Positions 16,296 to 26,161 are shown, numbered from the stretch's first letter. The stretch: DNA of 64,000 nucleotides from Pseudomonas guariconensis (GCF_024127895.1 NZ_JAMYBK010000003.1:186001-250000), one strand, 5' to 3'. The notes: generated by a model from the letters alone, not told the origin. A program made the numbers and translations.

Positions 16296-17366
16296 ATGAC
16301 CGCGCACGCTCAAACCTCGGCAACGGAGCATGTCCTGGCCGAAGTTCGCAACCACATTGGCCACCTCACCCTCAACCGCCCCGCCGGCCTCAATGCCCTG
16401 ACCCTCGACATGGTGCGCAGCCTACGGCAGCACTTCGACCACTGGGCGCAGGATCCGCAGGTGCATGCCGTGGTGCTGCGCGGCGAAGGCCCCAAGGGCT
16501 TCTGCGCCGGTGGCGACATCCGCTCGCTGCACGACAGCTTCAAGGCCGGCAATGCCTTGCACAGCACCTTCTTCGTCGAGGAATACGCCCTGGACCTGTG
16601 CATCCACCGCTACCGCAAGCCGGTGCTGGTGCTGATGGACGGCTTCACCCTGGGCGGCGGCATGGGCCTGGCCCAGGGCGCCGACCTGCGCGTGGTCACC
16701 GAACGCAGCCGCCTGGGCATGCCGGAGGTGGCCATCGGCTACTTCCCCGACGTAGGCGGCAGCTACTTCCTCTCGCGCCTGCCAGGGGAGCTGGGTACCT
16801 ACCTCGGGGTCAGCGGTACCCAGGTCCAGGCTGCCGATGCGTTGTACTGCGGCCTGGCCGACTGGTACCTGCCCAGCGAGAAGATCACCGCCCTGGATGC
16901 CGCCCTCGACCGCCTGAGCTTCAGCGACCATCCGCTCAAGGACTTGCAGGGGCTGCTCGCCAAGCTCGGCACCCAGGTGCTGGACGATGCGCCCCTGGCC
17001 AAGCTGCGCCCGGTGATCGACCACTTCTTCGCCCTGCCCGACCTGCCCAGCATCATCGAGCAACTGCGCGCCGTGAGCATCGGCGACAGCCATCCCTGGG
17101 CCCTGGCCACTGCCGACCAGCTGGAAAGCCGCTCGCCCCTGGCCATGGCGGTTACCCTGGAGATGCTGCGCCGTGGCCGGCACCTGGGCCTGGAGGAGTG
17201 CTTCGCCATGGAACTGCACCTGGATCGCCAGTGGTTCGCGCATGGCGACATCATCGAGGGCGTGCGCGCCCTGATCATCGACAAGGACAAGCAGCCACGC
17301 TGGAACCCGCCGACCCTCGCCGGGCTGACGCGCCAGCGGGTCGAACAATTCTTCGAAGGCCTGTGA
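16296..17366 (+). CDS. 3-hydroxyisobutyryl-CoA hydrolase (crotonase family)
   Basis: A 356-residue crotonase-superfamily enzyme of the HIBYL-CoA hydrolase type, which is longer than enoyl-CoA hydratases. The oxyanion-hole block [10 protein letters not shown] and [11 protein letters not shown] are present, with the catalytic acidic residues in [19 protein letters not shown]. It would release free 3-hydroxyisobutyrate in valine degradation. ATG 16296 follows AGGGAG. The acyl-CoA dehydrogenase starts 16 bases after it, forming a two-gene catabolic unit. A plain enoyl-CoA hydratase/isomerase annotation is the main alternative. Confidence 0.82.
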   Translation: MTAHAQTSATEHVLAEVRNHIGHLTLNRPAGLNALTLDMVRSLRQHFDHWAQDPQVHAVVLRGEGPKGFCAGGDIRSLHDSFKAGNALHSTFFVEEYALDLCIHRYRKPVLVLMDGFTLGGGMGLAQGADLRVVTERSRLGMPEVAIGYFPDVGGSYFLSRLPGELGTYLGVSGTQVQAADALYCGLADWYLPSEKITALDAALDRLSFSDHPLKDLQGLLAKLGTQVLDDAPLAKLRPVIDHFFALPDLPSIIEQLRAVSIGDSHPWALATADQLESRSPLAMAVTLEMLRRGRHLGLEECFAMELHLDRQWFAHGDIIEGVRALIIDKDKQPRWNPPTLAGLTRQRVEQFFEGL

Positions 17367-17382
17367 GCCGGGGAGTACACAG

Positions 17383-18534
17383 ATGCAAGACGTGGAACTG
17401 AGCGAAGAACAGATCATGATCCGCGACATGGCCCGGGACTTCGCCCGTGGCGAGATCGCGCCCCATGCCCAGGCCTGGGAGAAGGCCGGCTGGATCGACG
17501 ATGGCGTGGTGCGCAAGATGGGTGAGCTGGGCCTGCTCGGCATGATCGTGCCGGAGGACTTCGGCGGTAGCTACACCGACTATGTCGCCTACGCCCTGGC
17601 GGTGGAGGAAATCGCGGCAGGCGATGGTGCCACCGGTGCCCTGATGAGCATCCACAACTCGGTGGGTTGCGGCCCGCTGCTGGCCTACGGCACACCCGAG
17701 CAGCAGCAGGCCTGGCTGCCACGCCTGGCCAGTGGCGAGGTGATCGGCTGTTTCTGCCTGACCGAGCCCCAGGCCGGCTCCGAGGCCCACAACCTGCGGA
17801 CCCGCGCCGAGCTGGTGGATGGCCACTGGGTGATCAACGGGGCCAAGCAGTTCGTCAGCAATGCCCGCCGCGCGGGGCTGGCGATCGTCTTCGCGGTCAC
17901 TGACCCGGAGCTGGGCAAGAAGGGCCTGTCGGCCTTCCTGGTACCCACCGACAACCCGGGCTTCAAGGTCGACCGCAGCGAGCACAAGATGGGCATCCGC
18001 GCCTCCGACACCTGCGCGGTGACCCTGGACGACTGTCGCATCCCCGCCGCCAACCTGCTCGGCGAGCGCGGCAAGGGCCTGGCCATCGCCCTGTCCAACC
18101 TCGAGGGTGGGCGCATCGGCATCGCCGCCCAGGCGCTGGGGATCGCCCGTGCCGCGTTCGAGGCGGCCTTGGCCTACGCCCGCGATCGCGTGCAGTTCGG
18201 CAAGCCGATCGCCGAGCACCAGAGCATCGCCAACCTGTTGGCCGACATGCAGGTCCAGGTCAATGCCGCACGCTTGCTGATCCTGCATGCCGCGCGCCTG
18301 CGCAGTGCCGGCAAGCCATGCCTGTCCGAGGCGTCCCAGGCCAAGCTGTTCGCCTCTGAGATGGCCGAGCGGGTGTGTTCCATGGCGATCCAGGTGCATG
18401 GCGGGTATGGCTACCTGGAGGACTATCCGGTGGAGCGCTACTACCGGGACGCACGGATCACCCAGATCTACGAAGGCTCGAGCGAGATCCAGCGGATGCT
18501 GATCGCGCGGGAGCTGAAGCACTACCCGCTTTAA
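17383..18534 (+). CDS. Acyl-CoA dehydrogenase, isobutyryl/short-branched type
   Basis: A 383-residue FAD-dependent acyl-CoA dehydrogenase. The catalytic base is E364 in [15 protein letters not shown]/substrate motifs [13 protein letters not shown] and [13 protein letters not shown] are present, and [20 protein letters not shown] precedes the active site. Electrons would pass to ETF. Pairing with a 3-hydroxyisobutyryl-CoA hydrolase suggests isobutyryl-CoA as substrate in valine catabolism; this is contextual inference. GGGGAG at 17370 precedes the start. Confidence 0.86.
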   Translation: MQDVELSEEQIMIRDMARDFARGEIAPHAQAWEKAGWIDDGVVRKMGELGLLGMIVPEDFGGSYTDYVAYALAVEEIAAGDGATGALMSIHNSVGCGPLLAYGTPEQQQAWLPRLASGEVIGCFCLTEPQAGSEAHNLRTRAELVDGHWVINGAKQFVSNARRAGLAIVFAVTDPELGKKGLSAFLVPTDNPGFKVDRSEHKMGIRASDTCAVTLDDCRIPAANLLGERGKGLAIALSNLEGGRIGIAAQALGIARAAFEAALAYARDRVQFGKPIAEHQSIANLLADMQVQVNAARLLILHAARLRSAGKPCLSEASQAKLFASEMAERVCSMAIQVHGGYGYLEDYPVERYYRDARITQIYEGSSEIQRMLIARELKHYPL

Positions 18535-18536
18535 CC

Positions 18537-18630
18537 GAGCTGCAAGCTACAAGCTGATCGGCGCAGAATGTCAGGGCTGTGCTCGGCTCGTACAGGCGCC
18601 GTCTGCTTTTTCTTGCAGCTTGCAGCTGCC
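18537..18630. repeat. Inverted repeat element, AGCTGCAAGCTRCAAG family
   Basis: The left arm GAGCTGCAAGCTACAAGCT (18537-18555) faces TCTTGCAGCTTGCAGCTGCC (18611-18630), whose complement repeats the same AGCTGCAAGCT pattern. Related elements occur at 55867-55942 and 57497-57559. It is a second intergenic repeat family, distinct from the REP units. Confidence 0.65.
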
Positions 18631-18708
18631 AATCAACGCCATAGCATTTATCCATTGAACGCAACGCTAAAGGTGCAGTAAGCTCGGGACCATTCACTGG
18701 AGAGCATC

Positions 18709-18828
18709 ATGACCCACAGCCTTCGCAACCACGCCAACCACACCGGTCGCACCCCGCGCCCAGTGCTGGCCGTTGCCGGTCGCCAGGTCGTTGCCAGCTT
18801 TTATTTTGGGTATTGGTTTAGCCACTAG
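18709..18828 (+). CDS. Leader peptide 1 (Phe/Tyr/Trp-rich) of the DAHP synthase attenuator
   Basis: A 39-residue ORF with GGAG 7 bases before its ATG. It ends with FYFGYWFSH: codons TTT TAT TTT GGG TAT TGG TTT at 18799-18819, just before the stop. A cluster of six aromatic codons followed at once by mutually exclusive hairpins and a terminator is the classic layout of an amino-acid attenuator. The stop codon overlaps the first hairpin arm (18828). The gene downstream makes the first intermediate of aromatic amino acids, so the peptide most likely senses charged tRNA-Phe/Tyr. No independent protein function is expected. Confidence 0.8.
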   Translation: MTHSLRNHANHTGRTPRPVLAVAGRQVVASFYFGYWFSH

Positions 18829-18923
18829 GCGCCGCTGATACCCACACGGCGCCCACCTTCGAGGGGCCGCCGAACACGAGAATACTCAAACCCCCGGTCG
18901 GCCCCCCGACTGGGGGTTTTGCG
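18828..18923 (+). promoter_or_regulatory. Transcription attenuator with terminator
   Basis: Arm A GGCGCCG (18828-18834) pairs with B CGGCGCC (18847-18853). B can instead pair with C (18863-18872). C, as GGGGCCG (18863-18869), can pair with CGGCCCC (18899-18905). The terminator stem is 18888-18901 with 18906-18919, followed by TTTTGCGTTT. A ribosome stalled at the first aromatic codons leaves A free, so A:B forms and C disrupts the terminator. A ribosome at the stop codon masks A, so B:C forms and the terminator folds. Pairings are seen; the switch logic is inference. Confidence 0.75.
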
Positions 18924-18968
18924 TTTCCAGGGCCTGAAAAAACACCGATTCATACCGAGGACAGATCC

Positions 18969-19115
18969 ATGAACTACGCCACCTACTCCTACGCCGACAC
19001 CTACGCCTGGCGATTTAGCCAATCCCGTTCGGGCCAGCCTGCCGCCTCCGTTCGGTCGACCACTGGTGGCAACGCTGTGCACAGCACTCCGAATATTTGT
19101 CGAACACCTCGATAG
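18969..19115 (+). CDS. Leader peptide 2 (Tyr-rich) upstream of DAHP synthase
   Basis: A 48-residue ORF whose ATG follows GAGGA by 7 bases. It begins MNYATYSYADTYAWRF: four Tyr codons in the first 12, then Trp and Phe. The remainder is Ser/Thr/Arg-rich with no domain. It lies after the first terminator and ends 48 bases before the DAHP synthase start. A GGGCC/GGCCC hairpin (19115-19133) overlaps its stop but has no U run. A second sensing step, translational or Rho-dependent, is a reasonable hypothesis; a short protein or chance ORF remains possible. Confidence 0.6.
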   Translation: MNYATYSYADTYAWRFSQSRSGQPAASVRSTTGGNAVHSTPNICRTPR

Positions 19116-19163
19116 GGCCGACCGCGCGGGCCCGAACCCGCCGTCCGCCCAGGGAAAAACGCC

Positions 19164-20225
19164 ATGCAATCCTCTTCGCTCGCCCTGCCCCTGAACCAGC
19201 CCCAGGCTGCCAACACCGCCGTCAGCCAGCGTCTGCCCAGCCCCCACCTGCTCAAGCAGCAGATGCCACTCGCCAACGAACTCGCCCAGCAGGTCCACGT
19301 CCAGCGCCAGGCCATCCGCGCCATCCTCGAAGGCCGCGACCCACGTCTGCTGGTGATCGTCGGCCCGTGTTCGATCCACGACCCACGCTCGGCCCTGGAA
19401 TACGCCGACCGCCTTGCCCAGCTCAGCCGTGAGGTCGACGACAAGCTGCTGCTGGTGATGCGCGCCTATGTCGAGAAACCCCGCACCACGGTCGGCTGGA
19501 AAGGCCTGGCATACGATCCGCACCTGGACGGCAGCGACGACATGCACGCCGGCATCGCCCTGTCCCGCGGGCTGATGCTGGGCATGCTCGAGCGCGGCCT
19601 GCCGGTCGCCACCGAACTGCTGCAGCCGATGGCCGCTGGCTACTTCGACGACCTGCTCGGCTGGGCCGCCATTGGCGCGCGCACCACCGAGTCGCAGATC
19701 CACCGCGAGATGGTCAGCGGCCTGGCGCTGCCGGTCGGCTTCAAGAACGGCACCGACGGCGGCGTGGGTATCGCCTGCGACGCCATGCGCAGCGCCGCCC
19801 ACCCGCATCGCCATTTCGGCATGGATGCCCAGGGCTACCCGGCGATCATCGAGACCCTGGGCAACCCCGATACCCACCTGGTGCTGCGCGGCGGCCACCA
19901 GGGCCCGAACCACGATGCGGCGAGCATCGCCCAGGCGCGCCAGGGCCTGGTCAAGGCCGGGCTGGCGGCGCGGATCATGGTCGATTGCAGCCACGCCAAC
20001 AGCGGCAAGGACCCGGCGCGCCAGCCAGCGGTGTTCGAGGATGTGCTGGGCCAGCGCCTGGCGGGCGATCGCTCGATCGTCGGGGTGATGCTCGAGAGCC
20101 ATCTGTTCGACGGCTGCCAAGCCCTGGGCAAGGGCCCGTTGAAGTATGGCGTGTCGATCACCGACGGCTGCCTGGGCTGGCGTTCGACCGAGGCGCTGCT
20201 GCGCCAGGCTGCGGAACGCTTGTAG
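19164..20225 (+). CDS. aroF: 3-deoxy-7-phosphoheptulonate (DAHP) synthase, class I
   Basis: A 353-residue AroFGH-type (type I alpha) enzyme that condenses phosphoenolpyruvate and erythrose 4-phosphate in the first step of the shikimate pathway. PEP/metal motifs LLVIVGPCSIHDP, RAYVEKPRTTVGWKGL, GFKNGTDG and MVDCSHANSGKDP are all present. AGGG at 19151-19154 precedes ATG 19164. Two leader peptides and an attenuator upstream indicate control by aromatic amino-acid supply. Which feedback inhibitor it responds to (Tyr, Phe or Trp) cannot be told, so the symbol is approximate. Confidence 0.9.
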   Translation: MQSSSLALPLNQPQAANTAVSQRLPSPHLLKQQMPLANELAQQVHVQRQAIRAILEGRDPRLLVIVGPCSIHDPRSALEYADRLAQLSREVDDKLLLVMRAYVEKPRTTVGWKGLAYDPHLDGSDDMHAGIALSRGLMLGMLERGLPVATELLQPMAAGYFDDLLGWAAIGARTTESQIHREMVSGLALPVGFKNGTDGGVGIACDAMRSAAHPHRHFGMDAQGYPAIIETLGNPDTHLVLRGGHQGPNHDAASIAQARQGLVKAGLAARIMVDCSHANSGKDPARQPAVFEDVLGQRLAGDRSIVGVMLESHLFDGCQALGKGPLKYGVSITDGCLGWRSTEALLRQAAERL

Positions 20226-20304
20226 GTATCTTGTGGCAGCCTTGCGAGACATTTCGCGGACAAGTGCGCTAGGCTTGCCTTTTTCACCCAAGGAGTAGTT
20301 TCCC

Positions 20305-20586
20305 ATGGCCCGAGCCACTGCCCGCCACATCCTGGTCAGCACCGAAGAGAAGTGCAACGAACTGAAAGCGCAGATCGAAGCGGGTGCCGACTTCGCCGAA
20401 GTCGCCAAAGCCAACTCCACCTGCCCGTCCAGCCGCCAGGGCGGCGACCTGGGCTCGTTCGGCCCGGGCCAGATGGTCCGCGAGTTCGACACCGTCGTGT
20501 TCAGCGCCCCGCTCAACACCGTGCAAGGCCCGGTCAAGACCCAGTTCGGCTACCACCTGTTGGAAGTGACCAGCCGCCAGGACTGA
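20305..20586 (+). CDS. ppiC: Peptidyl-prolyl cis-trans isomerase, parvulin (PpiC)
   Basis: A 93-residue single-domain cytoplasmic parvulin. It has no signal peptide or chaperone domain. The parvulin motifs are ARHILVSTEE, NSTCPSSRQGGDLGSFGPGQMV and GPVKTQFGYHLLEV, with the active-site Cys in STCPS. AAGGAG precedes ATG 20305. A second parvulin of the same type lies at 31389. It is unlinked in function to aroF and separated from the importer operon by a REP pair. Confidence 0.9.
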   Translation: MARATARHILVSTEEKCNELKAQIEAGADFAEVAKANSTCPSSRQGGDLGSFGPGQMVREFDTVVFSAPLNTVQGPVKTQFGYHLLEVTSRQD

Positions 20587-20656
20587 TTCACCGTTGCCGG
20601 TGCTGTCTCCCGTGGGGGCGGGCTCGCTCCCATGCCGGCCAGCCAAGCGGCCATCT

Positions 20657-20776
20657 GGGGCTGCTTCGCGCCCCATCGCCGGCAAGCCGGCTCCCACAGC
20701 ATGCGCTGCATGGCAGATGATTCGTGAACGCCACTGGCCCCTGTGGGAGCCGGCTTGCCGGCGATGGGCTGCAGGG
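20657..20776. repeat. REP pair (inverted) at the importer gene start
   Basis: A full REP (20657-20699) faces an inverted unit CCTGTGGGAGCCGGCTTGCC and on (about 20739-20775). The second unit ends only about 16 bases before the proposed TTG start of the substrate-binding protein, so it occupies that gene's leader. Confidence 0.85.
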
Positions 20777-20791
20777 CAGGCGCAATGCTGC

Positions 20792-22624
20792 TTGCGGCTC
20801 CTGACCTGCCTTGCACTGCTGTGCATGGCCATCACCGCCCAGGCCACGCCCAGCCACGCCCTCACCGTCTATGGCCAAGCCCCGCGCTACCCCGAATCCT
20901 TCCGCCACTTCGACTACGTCAACCCCGACGCCCCCAAGGGCGGCAGCCTGCGTCGTTCGGCGGTGGAGATCGGCCAGTTCGACCACATCCTGCCGTACAT
21001 CGACCAAGGCATCGGCGTCAGCGAGGTCGATGGCTGGCTCTATGCGCCGTTGGCGGTGCGTGCCTATGACGAGCCCTACACCGTCTACGGCCTGATCGCC
21101 CGACGCATGGAGCGCGGCCCCGGCGATGCCTGGCTGCGCCTGGAGATCGACCCGCGCGCCACCTTCGCCGATGGCAAGCCGGTGCGCGCCGAGGACGTGC
21201 GCTTCACCTTCGAGCTGCTGATGAGCAAGGGCAGCCTCAAGTTCCGCACCCAGTTCGCCGACGTCGCCAAGGTGACCGTCGAAAACCCACGGCAGGTGCG
21301 CTTCGACTTCAGGCAGCCCCATGGCCGCACCCTGCCCCTGGACCTGGCCAGCCTGCCGGTGCTGCCCGAACACGACTGGCAGACGCGCGACTTCGCCAGC
21401 GGTGCCGGCTTCGACAAGCCGGTGGGCAGTGGCCCCTACCGCATCGGGCGGATCGACAACGGCCGCAGCATCACCTTCGAACGCGATCCCCACTGGTGGG
21501 CCAAGGACCTGCCGGTCAACCGCGGGCGCTACAACTTCGAGCGCATCCGCATCGAATACTTCGGCGACACCGAGGTGGCGCGCCAGGTCCTGCGCGGCGG
21601 TGGCTACGACTACAACCGCGAATTCTCCGCCACCGCCTATACCATCGGCTACAACGGCGCAGCCCTCGACGACGGCCGCCTGCAACGCGCCCACCTCGGC
21701 CCGGCCAAGCCGCAGAACGCCCAGGGCTTCGTGTTCAATCTCGGCAAGCCGCTGTTCCAGGACCGCCGCGTACGCCAGGCCTTGGCCATGCTCTGGGACT
21801 TCGAGTGGAGCAACCGGCAGATGATGCGCAACCTGTACATCCGCCAGCAGAGCGTGTTCTCCAATACCCCGCTGGCCGCCCGCGCGCTGCCCGACGCCGA
21901 GGAACTCAAGCTGCTCGAACCGCTGCGTGGCCAGGTGCCCGAAGAGCTCTTCGAGCAGGTGTTCACGGCGCCGGTCACCGACGGTTCGGGCATTATCCGC
22001 CCTCAGCAGCTGCAGGCCCTGGCGCTGCTGCAGTCCGCCGGTTGGCGGCCCGAGGGCGATCGCTTGGTCAACGCCCAAGGCGAGCCCCTGAGCTTCACCT
22101 TCCTCAACGGCCAGGCCGGGCTGGAACGCCTGGTGCTGCCCTGGAAGCGCAACCTGGCGCAGATCGGCATCACCCTGAACATTCGCAACGTCGACTCGGC
22201 CCAGTACATCAACCGCCTGATGGCCCGCGACTACGACATGATCGTCACCGGCTACCCGGTCACCCTGTCGCCGGGCGCCGAGCTGTACAATTACTTCGGC
22301 TCGGCGGCAGCCACCGACCCTGGCTCGAACAACCTGATGGTGCTGCGCGACCCGGCCGTGGACAGGCTCCTCGATGGCCTGGTCCGCGCCGACAGCCAGG
22401 CCGCCATGCTGCGTCACGCCCGCGCTCTGGATCGGGTGCTGCAGTGGAACTACTACTGGATCCCCAACTACTATCCGCCGGGCAGCTCGACGGTCTGGTG
22501 GAACCGCTTCGGCCTGCCCAAGGTGCAGGCCGCCTATGACGAGGGCCTGGATACCTGGTGGGAAGTCAGCCCGACGGCGCTGACCAACCAGCAGATGGCC
22601 GAACGCCGGAAGACTGCGCCATGA
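20792..22624 (+). CDS. ABC transporter substrate-binding protein, YejA-like
   Basis: A periplasmic SBP_bac_5 (oligopeptide-type) binding protein of about 610 residues, close to E. coli YejA in length. The signal peptide [17 protein letters not shown] is cleaved before [10 protein letters not shown]. Family blocks [17 protein letters not shown] and a C-terminal [20 protein letters not shown] are present. The start is uncertain: TTG 20792 gives a normal signal peptide, while ATG 20717 gives a longer n-region encoded partly by a REP element. Overlaps the next gene by ATGA. Likely imports peptides or microcin-like compounds. Confidence 0.82.
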   Translation: MRLLTCLALLCMAITAQATPSHALTVYGQAPRYPESFRHFDYVNPDAPKGGSLRRSAVEIGQFDHILPYIDQGIGVSEVDGWLYAPLAVRAYDEPYTVYGLIARRMERGPGDAWLRLEIDPRATFADGKPVRAEDVRFTFELLMSKGSLKFRTQFADVAKVTVENPRQVRFDFRQPHGRTLPLDLASLPVLPEHDWQTRDFASGAGFDKPVGSGPYRIGRIDNGRSITFERDPHWWAKDLPVNRGRYNFERIRIEYFGDTEVARQVLRGGGYDYNREFSATAYTIGYNGAALDDGRLQRAHLGPAKPQNAQGFVFNLGKPLFQDRRVRQALAMLWDFEWSNRQMMRNLYIRQQSVFSNTPLAARALPDAEELKLLEPLRGQVPEELFEQVFTAPVTDGSGIIRPQQLQALALLQSAGWRPEGDRLVNAQGEPLSFTFLNGQAGLERLVLPWKRNLAQIGITLNIRNVDSAQYINRLMARDYDMIVTGYPVTLSPGAELYNYFGSAAATDPGSNNLMVLRDPAVDRLLDGLVRADSQAAMLRHARALDRVLQWNYYWIPNYYPPGSSTVWWNRFGLPKVQAAYDEGLDTWWEVSPTALTNQQMAERRKTAP

Positions 22625-23679
22625 CCGCCTACATCCTGCGCCGCCTGCTGCTGATCGTGCCGACCCTGCTGGCGATCCTGCTGGTCAACTTCGCCATCGT
22701 CCAGGCCGCACCGGGTGGCCCGGTGGAGCAGGCGGTGGCGCGCCTGCAAGGCATCGGCGGCGGCGCACCCGGCGCGCGCAGCGAAGCCGTGCACGGCGAG
22801 TCCCGGGCCAGCCGCGGCCTGGACCCGAAACTGATCGCGCAGATCGAACGCCAGTACGGCTTCGACAAGTCCGCCCCCGAGCGCCTGTGGCTGATGCTCG
22901 GCCAATACGCACGGCTGGACTTCGGCAAGAGCTTCTTCCGTGGTGCCAAGGTCACCGACCTGATCCTGGAGAAACTGCCGGTGACCCTGTCGCTGGGCTT
23001 CTGGGCCACGCTCATCACCTACCTGGTGTCCATCCCCCTGGGCATCCGCAAAGCGGTGCACCATGGCAGCCGCTTCGACGCCTGGAGCAGCGCGCTGATC
23101 GTGATCGGCTATGCCCTGCCCTCGTTTCTGTTCGCCCTGTTGCTGATCGTGCTGTTCGCCGGTGGCACCTCGCTGAACTGGTTCCCGGTGCGCGGTCTGG
23201 TCTCGGACAACTTCGACCAGCTGAGCCTGCTGGGCAAGCTCGCCGACTACTTCTGGCACCTGGTGCTGCCGGTCGGCGCCCTGGTGATCGGCGGCTTCGC
23301 CACCCTCACCCTGCTGACCAAGAACGCCTTCCTCGACGAGATATCCCGCCAGTACGTGGTCACCGCCCGGGCCAAGGGCCTGAGCGAGCGCCGGGTGCTG
23401 TATGGCCATGTGCTGCGCAATGCCATGCTGCTGGTGGTGGCCGGCCTGCCCCAGGCGCTGATCACGGTGTTCTTCGCCGGCTCCCTGCTGATCGAAGTGA
23501 TCTTCTCCCTCGACGGCCTGGGGCGCATGAGTTACGAAGCAGCGGTATCGCGGGATTATCCGGTGGTGTTCGGCACCTTGTTCATCTTCACCCTGGCGGG
23601 GCTGTTGATCCGCCTGCTCGGCGATCTGGCCTACACCCTGCTCGATCCGCGCATCGACTTCGACACGAGGGCGCACTGA
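22621..23679 (+). CDS. ABC transporter permease, YejB-like
   Basis: A 352-residue inner-membrane permease of the DppB/YejB type. TM1 is at residues 1-30 ([20 protein letters not shown]), followed by a long periplasmic insert and five further TM segments. The EAA loop that contacts the ATPase is at about 245-275 ([20 protein letters not shown]). Its ATG overlaps the upstream stop, and its own stop shares a base with the next ATG, so the three genes are translationally coupled. Confidence 0.88.
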   Translation: MTAYILRRLLLIVPTLLAILLVNFAIVQAAPGGPVEQAVARLQGIGGGAPGARSEAVHGESRASRGLDPKLIAQIERQYGFDKSAPERLWLMLGQYARLDFGKSFFRGAKVTDLILEKLPVTLSLGFWATLITYLVSIPLGIRKAVHHGSRFDAWSSALIVIGYALPSFLFALLLIVLFAGGTSLNWFPVRGLVSDNFDQLSLLGKLADYFWHLVLPVGALVIGGFATLTLLTKNAFLDEISRQYVVTARAKGLSERRVLYGHVLRNAMLLVVAGLPQALITVFFAGSLLIEVIFSLDGLGRMSYEAAVSRDYPVVFGTLFIFTLAGLLIRLLGDLAYTLLDPRIDFDTRAH

Positions 23680-24695
23680 TGCTGTCGCCCATCGCCCGCC
23701 GTCGCCTGCAGCGCTTTCGGCGCAACCGCCGGGGCTGGATCTCGCTGTGGCTGTTCGCCGGCCTGCTGCTGTTGAGCCTCGGCGCGGAGCTGGTGGCCAA
23801 CGACAAGCCGCTGTTGCTGTCGTACCAGGGCGAGCTCTACACCCCGGCGCTCAAGCGCTACACCGAGCAGCAGTTCGGCGGGCAGTTGCCGTTCCAGCCA
23901 GACTACCGCAGTGTCTACGTGCGTCAGTTGATCGAGGGCCAGGGGGGCTGGATGCTGTTCGCGCCGATCCCGTTCAGCGCCGACACGCCCAACTACGACC
24001 TGCAGGTGCCCACGCCCAGCCCGCCGAGCGCGAGCAACTGGCTGGGCACCGACGACCAGGGCCGCGACGTGCTAGCGCGGGTGCTGTACGGCACACGGGT
24101 GTCGCTGCTGTTCGCCTTCGCCCTGACCGTGGTGAGCGTGTTGATCGGCGTCACCGCCGGCGCCCTGCAGGGCTACCATGGCGGCTGGGTCGACCTGCTC
24201 GGCCAGCGCTTGCTGGAGGTGTGGTCGGGGCTGCCGGTGCTGTACCTGCTGATCATCCTCAGCGGCTTCGTCGAGCCGGATTTCTGGTGGTTGCTGGGGA
24301 TCATGGCGCTGTTCTCCTGGCTGGCGCTGGTGGATGTGGTGCGCGCCGAGTTCCTCCGGGGGCGCAACCTGGAGTACGTCAAGGCCGCCCGCGCCCTGGG
24401 GCTGGCGGATGGCCAGGTGATGCTGCGGCACATCCTGCCCAATGCCATGAACGCCACGCTGACCTATGTGCCATTCATGCTCACCGGCGCCATCACCACC
24501 CTCACCGCCCTGGACTTCCTGGGCTTCGGCATGCCGGCCGGCAGCGCTTCGCTGGGCGAGTTGGTGACCCAGGGCAAGCAGCACCTGGAAGCGCCGTGGC
24601 TGGGGTTCACCGCTTTCTTTGCCCTGGCGCTGATCTTGTCGTTGCTGGTGTTCATCGGCGATGCGATGCGCGAGGCGTTCGATCCACGGGGGTAG
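23679..24695 (+). CDS. ABC transporter permease, YejE-like
   Basis: A 338-residue permease of the DppC/YejE type. It has an N-terminal TM, an extended periplasmic insert characteristic of YejE (residues about 45-130), the NWLGTDDQGRDVLARVLYG signature before TM2, and an EAA loop (RGRNLEYVKAARALGLADGQ). It ends the operon. A YejF-type ATPase gene would normally follow, but the next gene is the sigma-54 activator on the same strand. Confidence 0.88.
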   Translation: MLSPIARRRLQRFRRNRRGWISLWLFAGLLLLSLGAELVANDKPLLLSYQGELYTPALKRYTEQQFGGQLPFQPDYRSVYVRQLIEGQGGWMLFAPIPFSADTPNYDLQVPTPSPPSASNWLGTDDQGRDVLARVLYGTRVSLLFAFALTVVSVLIGVTAGALQGYHGGWVDLLGQRLLEVWSGLPVLYLLIILSGFVEPDFWWLLGIMALFSWLALVDVVRAEFLRGRNLEYVKAARALGLADGQVMLRHILPNAMNATLTYVPFMLTGAITTLTALDFLGFGMPAGSASLGELVTQGKQHLEAPWLGFTAFFALALILSLLVFIGDAMREAFDPRG

Positions 24696-24756
24696 GTTGT
24701 CAGTGCCCCACAGACCACACTCATCATCCAGCCTCTGCCATCCACAGGCCCACCCC

Positions 24757-26151
24757 ATGCACGAAAGCGACAGCCTCAAGGACTACCCCCAGGTACGGCA
24801 ACTGGCGATCCGCTCGCTGTTCGAGATCATCGAACAGTCCAGCGAGGGCACGGTGATCGTCGACCGCCAGGCACGCATCGTCTGGATGAACGAGCGCTAC
24901 GCCCGGCGTTTCGGACTGGCCGACGCCGCCAGTGCCATCGGCCAGCCCTGCGAGGCGGTGATCCCCGGCAGCCTGATGCGCGAGGTGGTCAGCAACGGCC
25001 GGCCGATCCTGCTCGACATGCTCGACACGGCCAACGAGCCGCTGGTGGTCATGCGCCTGCCGATCCACGACGACCAGGGCACGCTGATCGGCGCCATCGG
25101 CTTCGCCCTGTTCGACGAGCTGCGCAGCCTCTCGCCCCTGCTCAAGCGCTATTCGAGCATGCAGCAGGAACTGGCCTCGACGCGCTCGCAGTTGCGCGCC
25201 CGACAGGCCAAGTACAGCTTCGCCCAGTTCGTCGGCAGCAGTGCCGCCAGCCTCGAGGCCAAGCGCCGGGCCCGGCGTGGCGCGGGTAGCGACTCGCCAG
25301 TGTTGCTGCTGGGCGAGACCGGTACCGGCAAGGAACTGCTGGCCCATGCCATCCACGCCGCCTCGCCACGGGCGCACAAGGCGTTCGTCAGCGTCAACAG
25401 CGCGGCGATCCCGGAGACCTTGCTGGAGGCCGAGTTCTTCGGCACCGCACCCGGCGCCTTCACCGGCGCCGACCGCAAGGGCCGCAGCGGCAAGCTGCAA
25501 CTGGCCGAAGGCGGCACGCTGTTTCTCGACGAGATCGGTGACATGCCCCTGGCCCTGCAGAGCAAGCTGTTGCGCGTGCTGCAGGAGAAGGAGTACGAGC
25601 CGGTAGGCTCCAACCAGATGCTGCGCAGCGATGTACGGATCATCGCCGCCACCTCTATCGACCTGCAGGCCGCCATGGCCCGTGGCAGCTTCCGCGCCGA
25701 CCTGTACTACCGCCTCAACGTGCTGCCGATCCAGGTACCGCCGCTGCGCGAGCGCCTCGAGGACCTGCCGGCCCTGTGCGAGGCGATCCTCGCCGAACTG
25801 GGCAGCCAGTACGAACTGGAGCCCGAGGCCCTGGCGTTACTGGGCCGGCATGCGTGGCCTGGGAACATCCGCGAGCTGCGCAACGTGCTGGAGCGGGCGA
25901 CCTTGCTGGCCGACCAGCCACGGCTGACAGCCGCCGACCTGCGCTCGGCGCTCGGGCCGTTGAGCCCGCTGGAGCCGGTTGAGCCTGTTCGGCTGGGCTA
26001 CCGGGAAGCCTGTGAAGCGTTCGAGCGCACGTTGATTGCCGAGGCATTGGCAGGGTGTGCCGGGAATGTGCCGCAGGCTGCGAAGTTGCTGGGGTTGGGG
26101 CGTTCTACGCTGTACAAGAAGATGGTGGCGCTGGGGGTTTCATCTCAATAG
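24757..26151 (+). CDS. hbcR: Sigma-54-dependent activator of 3-hydroxybutyrate catabolism (HbcR-like)
   Basis: A 464-residue bacterial enhancer-binding protein. A PAS-like sensor (about 15-130, EIIEQSSEGTVIVDRQARIVW), the AAA+ domain with Walker A GETGTGKEL, intact GAFTGA and Walker B LFLDEIGDM, and a Fis-type HTH (GNVPQAAKLLGLGRSTLYKK) are in order. It lies upstream of a -24/-12 promoter serving a permease and 3-hydroxybutyrate dehydrogenase, as for P. aeruginosa HbcR. ATG 24757 is chosen as the first start giving the family N-terminus; the ribosome site is weak. Confidence 0.83.
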   Translation: MHESDSLKDYPQVRQLAIRSLFEIIEQSSEGTVIVDRQARIVWMNERYARRFGLADAASAIGQPCEAVIPGSLMREVVSNGRPILLDMLDTANEPLVVMRLPIHDDQGTLIGAIGFALFDELRSLSPLLKRYSSMQQELASTRSQLRARQAKYSFAQFVGSSAASLEAKRRARRGAGSDSPVLLLGETGTGKELLAHAIHAASPRAHKAFVSVNSAAIPETLLEAEFFGTAPGAFTGADRKGRSGKLQLAEGGTLFLDEIGDMPLALQSKLLRVLQEKEYEPVGSNQMLRSDVRIIAATSIDLQAAMARGSFRADLYYRLNVLPIQVPPLRERLEDLPALCEAILAELGSQYELEPEALALLGRHAWPGNIRELRNVLERATLLADQPRLTAADLRSALGPLSPLEPVEPVRLGYREACEAFERTLIAEALAGCAGNVPQAAKLLGLGRSTLYKKMVALGVSSQ

Positions 26152-26161
26152 AGAGACGTTC

